NCBI GenBank assembly: GCA_016280955.1
Contig: JAEEHV010000077.1
Coordinates: forward strand, 1-39,488
Direction: 5' to 3'
DNA length: 39,488 nt
Origin: Candidatus Gastranaerophilales bacterium
Lineage (GTDB): Bacteria > Cyanobacteriota > Vampirovibrionia > Gastranaerophilales > Gastranaerophilaceae
The position numbers and the translations under genes were made by a program. Of the stretch, positions 33,643 to 39,488 are shown in pieces. The notes under the pieces were generated by a model, which did not search any database, was not told where the DNA came from, and worked only from the letters and a program-made list of their open reading frames with translations. Position 1 is the first letter of the stretch, and the number at the start of each line of letters is the position of its first letter.

Positions 33643-36291
33643 ATGATTAGTTTTCTATTAAAATTAATGGGCGATCCCAACGAGAAAAAAATTAAAAAGA
33701 TGATGGGTATTGTCGAGCATATAAATAAACTTGAACCTGAATTTGAAAAAATGACAGATGATGAACTCAGGGCAAAAACGGATGAATTTAAGAAAATATT
33801 ATCCGAACGTCAGAAATCGGATAATCCGAAAGCAGATAAAATTCTGGAAAAAGAAGCTCTTGATAAAATTTTACCGGAGGCATTTGCTACAGTCCGTGAA
33901 GCCGGTAAACGTGTATTAAATATGCGACATTTTGATGTTCAGCTTATCGGCGGATATTTTTTGCATAACGGTCATATCGCCGAGATGAGAACAGGTGAAG
34001 GTAAAACTCTTGTTGCAACACTTGCGGCATATTTAAATGCACTTACCGGTAAAGGTGTCCACGTAGTTACTGTTAACGATTATCTGGCTAAACGTGACAG
34101 CGAGTGGATGGGTAAAATTTACAAATTCTTAGGGTTAACGGTTGGTGTTATTCTTTCTAATCAGCACGGACCTGATGAATTTGAACGCAAACGTGCTGCT
34201 TATGCCTGCGATATTACTTATGGAACAAATAACGAATTTGGGTTTGATTATTTGCGTGATAATATGGCAGCTTCAAAAGAAATGCTTGTACAAAGACCGT
34301 TTAACTATGCCATTATCGATGAAGTTGACAGTATTCTTATTGATGAAGCAAGAACTCCGTTAATTATCAGCGGCAGAGTTGAAAAATCAGCCGATACCTA
34401 CAATCTTATGGCTAAAGTTGCGCCGCAGCTTGAGAAAGAAAAAGATTATACCGTAGATGAGAAAAATAAAAATGTTATCTTCACCGAAGACGGTATTGAC
34501 AGAGCTCAGGAAATTATCGGCTGCAAAGATTTATTCGATATTAATAATCAGTATGCTCACGACTTATTAAATGCACTTAAAGCGAAAGAATTATACATAT
34601 TAGATACGGATTACGTTGTAAAAGACGGAGAAGTTATTATTGTAGATGAATTTACCGGCAGACTTATGCCCGGCAGACGCTGGTCAGACGGATTACATCA
34701 GGCAATTGAGGCAAAAGAAGGTGTTGACATTCAGGATGAAACACAAACTCTTGCAAGTATAACTTTCCAAAACTTATTCAGACTTTATCCGAAGCTCTCC
34801 GGTATGACAGGTACTGCGATGACGGAAGAAGCCGAATTCGGTAAAATTTATAACCTTGAAGTTACTGCAATTCCTACAAATAAACCTGATATCAGAATAA
34901 ATTATCCTGATGTAATATACAAAACAGAAAAAGCTAAATACAATGCTGTAGTAAAAGATATTATTGAACAGAACAAAATCGGCAGACCTGTTTTGGTTGG
35001 TACAGTCAGTATTGAAAAATCAGAATATATATCTTCTTTATTAAAGAAAGCAGGTATAAAGCATAACGTATTAAATGCGAAACAACACGAAAAAGAAGCA
35101 TACATAATCGCACAGGCAGGACGAATCGGAGCTGTTACCATTGCAACAAATATGGCAGGTCGCGGTACTGATATTCTGTTAGGCGGTAATGCCGAATTCC
35201 TTGCAAAAGAAGGTTTGGAAAAACAAAAAATCAGTATTGATACAAACGGTTATGAAGAATTAAAAGAAAAAGCTCTCGAAAAAGCAAGACAAATAACAGA
35301 AGCTGAACATGAAAAGGTTGTCGCTCTGGGGGGACTTCACGTAATAGGTACAGAAAGACACGAATCCAGACGTATTGATAACCAATTAAGAGGCCGTGCT
35401 GCTCGTCAGGGAGATCCGGGTTCTACAAGATTTTTCCTTTCTCTGGAAGATAATCTGATGAGAATTTTTGGCGGAGATAAGATTGCAGGTCTTATGGCAT
35501 TACTAAAGGTTGAAGAAGATATGGCGATTGAATCTTCCGTGATAACAAGACAAATACAGTCTGCACAAAAGAAAGTTGAAACTTATCACTTTGATATCCG
35601 TAAAAGTGTTCTTCAGTATGATGATGTCATGAATATTCAGAGAGAAAAATTCTATGTTCAGCGCAGAAAAGTACTGGAAGGCAAAAACCTTAGTGATGAT
35701 ATTAAATATATGATTGATAAGGAAATTGACAGATTATTAAAATCATATATTACTCCGGAAATGAATCCGGAAGAGTATATTCACGAAGATTTGGATACAC
35801 TGATAAAAGAATTGCATTCAAATATTCCGCAGCTTTCTTATATTAAAATCGAAGATATTAAGGACAGCCGTTATCATAAAATATATGATATGATACAGGA
35901 GGCTGCTCAGAAAGCATACAGAGATCACGAAGAAGAGATTGTAAGTTTCTTTAATACAATTTCATCACAATACGATCCGGATTTTGTACCACAGGAATTG
36001 TTTAGTGATGATAATGTTATGAGAACTCTGGAGCGTGATATATTGCTTAGAGTAGTTGATACTCAGTGGATTGACCATCTTCATAATATTGATATGCTGA
36101 AAGACGGTATCGGTCTAAGAGCATACGGACAAAAAGATCCTCTGATTGAATACAAAAAAGAAGCTTATGATTTATTTAATAAAATGATGTACGAAATCCA
36201 GAGCAATACAGTAAGATACCTGTTCCGTGCCAAATTCGGCATACAGTTTATCTCTGAAGACGGTGATGTAGAAGTTGTTGAAAGCAACTAG
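33643..36291 (+). CDS. secA: Preprotein translocase ATPase SecA
   Basis: An 882-residue motor that pushes preproteins through SecYEG. Walker A is GEGKT at 118-122 in [14 protein letters not shown], Walker B/DEAD-like [21 protein letters not shown], then [38 protein letters not shown] and the helical scaffold. The C-terminus ends at [13 protein letters not shown] with no Cys-rich zinc tail (SEC-C), as in a number of lineages. An extended -10 TATAAT at 33611 and GGAGAGG stand upstream of the ATG. It is alone on the plus strand. Confidence 0.97.
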   Translation: MISFLLKLMGDPNEKKIKKMMGIVEHINKLEPEFEKMTDDELRAKTDEFKKILSERQKSDNPKADKILEKEALDKILPEAFATVREAGKRVLNMRHFDVQLIGGYFLHNGHIAEMRTGEGKTLVATLAAYLNALTGKGVHVVTVNDYLAKRDSEWMGKIYKFLGLTVGVILSNQHGPDEFERKRAAYACDITYGTNNEFGFDYLRDNMAASKEMLVQRPFNYAIIDEVDSILIDEARTPLIISGRVEKSADTYNLMAKVAPQLEKEKDYTVDEKNKNVIFTEDGIDRAQEIIGCKDLFDINNQYAHDLLNALKAKELYILDTDYVVKDGEVIIVDEFTGRLMPGRRWSDGLHQAIEAKEGVDIQDETQTLASITFQNLFRLYPKLSGMTGTAMTEEAEFGKIYNLEVTAIPTNKPDIRINYPDVIYKTEKAKYNAVVKDIIEQNKIGRPVLVGTVSIEKSEYISSLLKKAGIKHNVLNAKQHEKEAYIIAQAGRIGAVTIATNMAGRGTDILLGGNAEFLAKEGLEKQKISIDTNGYEELKEKALEKARQITEAEHEKVVALGGLHVIGTERHESRRIDNQLRGRAARQGDPGSTRFFLSLEDNLMRIFGGDKIAGLMALLKVEEDMAIESSVITRQIQSAQKKVETYHFDIRKSVLQYDDVMNIQREKFYVQRRKVLEGKNLSDDIKYMIDKEIDRLLKSYITPEMNPEEYIHEDLDTLIKELHSNIPQLSYIKIEDIKDSRYHKIYDMIQEAAQKAYRDHEEEIVSFFNTISSQYDPDFVPQELFSDDNVMRTLERDILLRVVDTQWIDHLHNIDMLKDGIGLRAYGQKDPLIEYKKEAYDLFNKMMYEIQSNTVRYLFRAKFGIQFISEDGDVEVVESN

Positions 36292-36305
36292 AGAATAATT
36301 ATATT

Positions 36306-36608
36306 TTAGTCTTTAGCAGCTTTTTTAATGGCATCTTCAGCTATGCTTCCGCCGGCTACTCCGGTAGCTACTGTCGCAGCTGTTCCTATGGCACCTATTG
36401 CACTAACAAACGGTGTAGCAAGACCGCCTGTTGTTACAATGGCAACAATTCCGAGAGTTCCGCCTAATAAAGCGCCCCATTTGCCTTTAAAGCTGATATC
36501 ATTTTTGTTGCTTAAATTTGGTTGATAATTTGATGAATTATTGCTTTTTGATTTTGCCGGCAAATAGTTTTTCTGACAATACACGTTGTTGATTTGGTTT
36601 ATTTTCAT
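36306..36608 (-). CDS. Small Gly/Ala-rich hydrophobic protein with Asn-rich leader, unknown
   Basis: A 100-residue protein. Residues 1-43 are Asn/Ser/Lys-rich and end in DISFKGKW; about 47-93 are a Gly/Ala/Thr-rich hydrophobic segment (GALLGGTLGIVAIVTTGG..., likely two helices), and the last residues are charged. No family recognised. The ATG at 36608 has AAAAGGAG ten bases upstream (a GTG two codons earlier is also possible). Glycine-rich paired hydrophobic helices resemble those of the 324-residue protein at 3108. Confidence 0.65.
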   Translation of the reverse strand: MKINQINNVYCQKNYLPAKSKSNNSSNYQPNLSNKNDISFKGKWGALLGGTLGIVAIVTTGGLATPFVSAIGAIGTAATVATGVAGGSIAEDAIKKAAKD

Positions 36609-36854
36609 ATACACAAAACTCCTTTTGAATAATTATATTACTAAATATATTTATGTAAATAGCTTAAATTTATTTACTTTAGAGTTATTATTACGATATT
36701 ATAATTTATCCGCCGGTACGGGATTTGTTATTAAAAGAGTTTGCTTGATTTAAATTTTAATCTTATAAATACTGTACGAACTTGCTATTTTACCACTTGA
36801 TGACTTTAAAATGGGTTTTGTCGATATTGTTGCTTAATATTTTGTTACAAAAAA

Positions 36855-36886
36855 GGCAATTATTTAAAGATTAAATACTTTATATA
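36855..36886 (+). promoter_or_regulatory. Bipartite promoter-like motif, copy 5
   Basis: GGCAATT, 14 bases, TACTTTATATA, after an A run; 38 bases before the ATG of the EF-hand-like gene at 36925. The rest of this gap (36609-36854) shows nothing recognised. Confidence 0.8.
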
Positions 36887-36924
36887 TACATACAAAAAAA
36901 TTATTACAAAAAGGAGAGTAGTAT

Positions 36925-37734
36925 ATGACAGAGTATTCAATCAAATTGCCGCAAGGGAATAATGTAAAGACACCACAATTGGCTGACGAAACAGCAAGAA
37001 TCCACGGAGATATGAAGCTTGCATTATCAGCTTTTGATGTTGACGGACAAAAGGGGCTGAGTGCCAATGAACTGCTTCAGGCATTTGACTATTTTGTAAA
37101 TAAAGAAAAGGAAATTGCCGTTACAGGGAAAAAAGGCGATGGTATAATTACCAGTCAGGACATTGGAGAAATTATCAAAACCGACGATAAATTTGCAGCA
37201 ATAAGAGACAGTCTAAAAGACGATAATAAAGTTGTAGAGTTATTATCAAATATTGTAATGACACTTTCAGCTTTAGTACAAAAAAATAAAGATAACAATA
37301 ATGCTGTATTTATTAATTCAAAAACAATAGAATATACTACCGATAACGGACGTGTTATACGAGAATCCGATAAAATGGTTACAAATAGAAGAAGTACAAT
37401 TAAAGAAGTAGAAATAAACGGTAAAAAACATAAAGTTCAAATTTGCACTAATGAAAAAGGTGAAGAATATGTATTATCCGCAAACGGAGAATACAGATAT
37501 ACAACACCTTCTTTTGTGGCAAAATGTCTGGGTTATGAAACTGAATCTCATTGGTTTAAAGATGACGAATATTATGCACCTATCTCACAAGATGTCCGGG
37601 TTCCGGTCGAAGACAGCGAACACAGTGCTGCTATGTTAGGGAAACAATACAAAGTCTGGAATCCTGAAACAAACAGCTTTAATAACGGAAAACGAGAATT
37701 TAATCAAATGAGACACTTTATCGGCACCAAATAA
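36925..37734 (+). CDS. EF-hand-like unknown protein
   Basis: A 269-residue protein without signal peptide. Residues 38-49 (DVDGQKGLSANE) and 68-79 (ending GDGIITSQD) look like two calcium-binding loops: acidic position 1 and glutamate at 12 in the first, G-D-G and aspartate at 12 in the second. Both are imperfect at some canonical positions, so calcium binding is likely but not certain. The rest (about 125-269) is not recognised. AAAGGAG precedes the ATG. Expressed from motif copy 5, terminated at 37785. Confidence 0.8.
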   Translation: MTEYSIKLPQGNNVKTPQLADETARIHGDMKLALSAFDVDGQKGLSANELLQAFDYFVNKEKEIAVTGKKGDGIITSQDIGEIIKTDDKFAAIRDSLKDDNKVVELLSNIVMTLSALVQKNKDNNNAVFINSKTIEYTTDNGRVIRESDKMVTNRRSTIKEVEINGKKHKVQICTNEKGEEYVLSANGEYRYTTPSFVAKCLGYETESHWFKDDEYYAPISQDVRVPVEDSEHSAAMLGKQYKVWNPETNSFNNGKREFNQMRHFIGTK

Positions 37735-37784
37735 TATAATTCAGTATCCAAAACAAGTTGCATACAGTAATAAATATAATATTT

Positions 37785-37815
37785 AAATAGGACAGAATTT
37801 TATCTGTCCTATTTT
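37785..37815 (+). terminator. Rho-independent terminator after the EF-hand-like gene
   Basis: An 11-bp stem AAATAGGACAG / CTGTCCTATTT with an eight-base loop and a following T run, about 50 bases after the stop codon. Confidence 0.8.
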
Positions 37816-37857
37816 GATTTATATATCAAATAATAATATTAAAATATTAAGTAAATA

Positions 37858-37912
37858 GGTCGGGTTTCAACCCGACAAAATATAATAAAATGTGTCGGGC
37901 TAAAGCCCGACC
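37858..37912. repeat. Pair of GTCGGG palindromes
   Basis: Two hairpins, GTCGGGTT-AACCCGAC (37859-37876) and GTCGGGCT-AGCCCGAC (37894-37911), about 17 bases apart, similar in stem sequence and also pairable with each other. They look like a palindromic intergenic repeat rather than a terminator. Confidence 0.7.
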
Positions 37913-37950
37913 TGTTTTTTGAAAAATTTTTAAATTCTTGGCACAAAAAA

Positions 37951-38000
37951 TACCCATAGTTGACGAGTTCAGAACTTGGTTACTCAAAAACGTTCAATAA
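37951..38000 (+). repeat. Repeat copy 1 (diverged) of the TTGACGAGTT element
   Basis: This diverged copy reads TAGTTGACGAGTT, AGAACTTGGTTACT, then AAAA. It matches the two near-identical copies at 38537 and 39357 in most positions. It lies just past the 3' end of the minus-strand gene at 38029. Confidence 0.75.
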
Positions 38001-38028
38001 CTCACATATAGTGCTTATATTTTAAAGA

Positions 38029-38415
38029 CTATTTTAAAGTATTTTCAATCATTGTCCACAATGGATTATATTTATCAAATTTTGTCTTTTTTACAGGTAT
38101 TTGACTGCTTAATTCAGATTCTCTTTTGTAATACCAATTAAATTCTTTGCCTAATGGAAATCTGGTTGGAAATTCACCTTGGTGCAACTTTCCTTTAACC
38201 ATTGTATATACTGTCATTAACAAATTATCTGTATTTTGACAGGCATCAAAGACAACCACATCTTTATTGTTATTATTTTCAAGTTCCTTAATTCTGTTTG
38301 TTAATAATCTTTTTTGTGCTGGTGAAAATTTCTTTATAATTTTACAAGCACCGGGTGTCGTAAGTACTGTAGAACCAAAAGAAACAGGTTGATTATTACA
38401 TTGTTTAACTAACAT
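38029..38415 (-). CDS. Small unknown protein with N-terminal SFGS motif
   Basis: A 128-residue protein (MLVKQCNNQPVSFGSTVLTT...) with no recognised domain. The middle is helical and basic, then a short strand-rich part (KDVVVFDACQ) follows. The start at 38415 has AAAGGAG five bases upstream, whereas the ten residues further up do not. It lies in the accessory-looking end of the window, between two repeat copies, on the opposite strand from the neighbours. Confidence 0.65.
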   Translation of the reverse strand: MLVKQCNNQPVSFGSTVLTTPGACKIIKKFSPAQKRLLTNRIKELENNNNKDVVVFDACQNTDNLLMTVYTMVKGKLHQGEFPTRFPLGKEFNWYYKRESELSSQIPVKKTKFDKYNPLWTMIENTLK

Positions 38416-38505
38416 AAAATCTCCTTTATATTTGTAAATGTACAATTAACTAAAAAACAGTAAAAAATAAATTTGCTAGTACAATTACAAATCTTTGCAA
38501 AAAAA

Positions 38506-38539
38506 TTACAGAGGATAGGTTTGAACCTATCCTCTGTAA
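38506..38539. repeat. Perfect 15-bp palindrome
   Basis: TTACAGAGGATAGGT, four-base loop, ACCTATCCTCTGTAA. It lies between two divergent genes (38029 minus, 38624 plus), upstream of both, so it is not a terminator of either. Repeat copy 2 begins at its right edge. Confidence 0.85.
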
Positions 38540-38585
38540 TTTACCCCAGAGTTGACGAGTTTCGAACTTGGTTACTTGAAAATGT
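38537..38585 (+). repeat. Repeat copy 2, 49 bases identical to copy 3
   Basis: Identical over 49 bases to 39357-39405 (starts TAATTTACCCC, contains GAGTTGACGAGTTTCGAAC, ends GAAAATGT). It overlaps the end of a perfect palindrome and stands about 39 bases before the start of the next gene. Confidence 0.9.
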
Positions 38586-38588
38586 TGC

Positions 38589-38617
38589 TTGACGCATATT
38601 CAATAAATTAGTAGAAT
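38589..38617 (+). promoter_or_regulatory. Promoter placed six bases before ATG (leaderless transcript likely)
   Basis: TTGACG at 38589 and TAGAAT at 38612 are 17 bases apart; six bases (GAGCAT) separate the -10 from the ATG at 38624, so transcription should start at or next to the start codon. No Shine-Dalgarno is present. Confidence 0.65.
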
Positions 38618-38623
38618 GAGCAT

Positions 38624-39172
38624 ATGGAAGAAGTAAAAATTATCGAGCCTTATCATATTGCAAGAAGCACTGGACTACTATGTGTAGTTATATATTTTTT
38701 CTTTCTATTTGCTACTCAAATTTTTAAAACGATTTCTAATTTTAATAAAATAGAATTAATTATAATCTTGTTTTACTTTATTTTATTTGCAATATCGCTA
38801 ATTGCTTTTTTATATAAGATTTTAATTGATAAAATTAAACGAATTAAATTATTTGATAACTCTATAATAATCAGTTATATTAACTCTTTTAGATATAAAA
38901 AAATTCAACTTCCAAATGAGTTGATAGAAACAACTGTTTTTGAGATAAATACAGAAGAATGGACTGGCGGAACTCTGTATAAGATTAAATTAGTATTTAA
39001 CCTTAAGGATGGAAGAATAGTATATATTAAGCACCGCACAGAATCTGACTTAATAATCAAAAAAGTTTTTAGTATAGCAAATAAATTACCATCTTTTACA
39101 TTTGTCATAAATGATACCAATACTACGAAAGAGAAAATAAATCAGTTAGCAGAATGTTTAATTAATAAGTAA
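38624..39172 (+). CDS. Small membrane protein of unknown function
   Basis: A 182-residue protein with two hydrophobic helices (about 14-36 and 43-67) separated by a short polar loop, then a soluble domain with alternating strands (IKLFDNSIIISYINSFRYKKIQLP...) and a C-terminal helix. This resembles the shape of small bacterial PH-like membrane proteins, but I recognise no family. It is unusually AT-rich and lies between repeat copies, with a promoter six bases from the ATG and no ribosome binding site. Accessory cargo gene is a fair guess. Confidence 0.7.
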   Translation: MEEVKIIEPYHIARSTGLLCVVIYFFFLFATQIFKTISNFNKIELIIILFYFILFAISLIAFLYKILIDKIKRIKLFDNSIIISYINSFRYKKIQLPNELIETTVFEINTEEWTGGTLYKIKLVFNLKDGRIVYIKHRTESDLIIKKVFSIANKLPSFTFVINDTNTTKEKINQLAECLINK

Positions 39173-39189
39173 ATTGTCTGGCGCGATTG

Positions 39190-39310
39190 TCTTGACCTGT
39201 TCGCATTAAACGTGTCTACGGATTTTCTTTTCGTATGCTTACGCATACTCCAAAGAAAAGTCCTCCGCACTCTGCTCACAGGTCACTCGAACGCAGAAAA
39301 CGTTCAAATC
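39190..39310. repeat. Structured intergenic element with long imperfect hairpin
   Basis: More GC-rich than its surroundings. GTATGC and GCATAC (39233-39248) form the tip, TTTTCTTT and AAAGAAAA (39223-39259) the next stem, GGA and TCC below, and GACCTG with CAGGTC (39194-39284) an outer pairing. GAACG and CGTTC (39289-39305) form a smaller hairpin beside it. It could be a structured RNA or a repetitive element; no gene is seen in the gap 39173-39479. Confidence 0.5.
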
Positions 39311-39323
39311 TTTTCACAAACGT

Positions 39324-39362
39324 AAATTAAAAGGGACAGGATTGACCTGTCCCTTTTAATTT
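39324..39362. repeat. Perfect 17-bp palindrome
   Basis: AAATTAAAAGGGACAGG, five-base loop, and its exact reverse complement. It stands immediately before repeat copy 3, as the palindrome at 38506 stands before copy 2, though the stem sequences differ. It may also end transcription of the gene at 38624. Confidence 0.85.
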
Positions 39363-39405
39363 ACCCCAGAGTTGACGAGTTTCGAACTTGGTTACTTGAA
39401 AATGT
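39357..39405 (+). repeat. Repeat copy 3, 49 bases identical to copy 2
   Basis: Exact match to 38537-38585 over 49 bases, again joined to a perfect palindrome on its left and followed by a gene start on its right (39480). Confidence 0.9.
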
Positions 39406-39479
39406 GGCTTAAGCATTTTTACAGTTTGCAGTGAAAATAAAATGTTGATTTATTAAGTCAAAATGTATAGAATACTCAT

Positions 39480-39488
39480 ATGAATATA
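39480..39488 (+). CDS. Possible start of a further gene, cut by window end
   Basis: ATG AAT ATA at the window edge. It is preceded by TTGATT, 17 bases, TAGAAT (39468-39473), then six bases before the ATG, the same arrangement as at 38624. Only three codons are visible, so this is a weak call supported mainly by the promoter geometry. Confidence 0.35.

Noticed and set aside
38540-38585. GAGTTTCGAACTTGG in the repeats resembles a tRNA T-loop (TTCGAA)
   Set aside because: No acceptor, D or anticodon stems can be built around it, and the block repeats exactly with other flanks.
37858-39405. Repeated blocks as a CRISPR array
   Set aside because: Only three copies, spaced 580-820 bases apart with genes between them, no regular spacers and no cas genes.

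Overview
The window looks like a piece of an AT-rich, Gram-negative chromosome, most likely from a non-photosynthetic cyanobacterial relative (Melainabacteria/Vampirovibrionia, Gastranaerophilales-like). This is inference. It rests on outer-membrane biogenesis genes (LptB, LptF/G family, an Omp85/BamA with only three POTRA repeats, a Skp/OmpH chaperone), a PSP1/RicT protein (family shared by Firmicutes and cyanobacteria), NifU/NifS as Fe-S machinery without nitrogenase genes nearby, and many lineage-type unknown proteins. No rRNA, tRNA, CRISPR array, transposase or integrase was seen.

Layout. 1-2930 (minus): end of an unknown gene, a NAGPA-type phosphodiester glycosidase, and LptF/G plus LptB. 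3108-5096: a Gly/Met-rich unknown protein, a zinc-ribbon protein and a frameshifted gene. 5267-8735 (plus): nifU, two small paralogous unknown genes, nifS and a small MscS channel. 8732-10013: a self-cleaving-type S24 repressor divergent from two small genes. 10006-13355 (minus): aminotransferase, small unknown, tlyA, tatD. 13585-17514 (plus): bamA, ompH/skp and a soluble protein whose C-terminal two thirds resembles the cytoplasmic domain of the flagellar/type III export gate FlhA/SctV. 17548-19486 (minus): ricT and gpsA. 19633-22338: a 901-residue double cell-wall hydrolase without signal peptide. 22340-26939: murQ, ribH, ychF, a TPR protein and an M48 peptidase. 27354-30461: a 1035-residue unknown protein. 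30828-31681: rpsL-rpsG. 31747-36608: TPR protein, secA and a small Gly-rich protein. 36925-37734: an EF-hand-like protein. 37850-39488: an accessory-looking stretch with palindromes, a threefold repeat and small unknown genes.

The main discovery candidate is a shared 32-bp upstream signature, G(G/T)CAATT, exactly 14 bases, then TACTTTATATA. It lies 30-54 bases before the start codons of five scattered genes: the truncated gene at the left edge, the Gly/Met-rich protein (3108), the lysozyme-LysM-amidase (19633), the 1035-residue protein (30461) and the EF-hand-like protein (36925). It looks like the promoter of a specialised regulon. All five products lack a recognisable Sec signal peptide at the visible N-terminus, although one is a peptidoglycan hydrolase and two carry paired hydrophobic segments. 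With an FlhA/SctV-like domain encoded next to bamA, this suggests, but does not prove, a dedicated non-Sec export or cell-envelope system not obviously matching a known one.

Starts were moved from the longest open frame when a Shine-Dalgarno or promoter position argued for it; this is stated in each entry.
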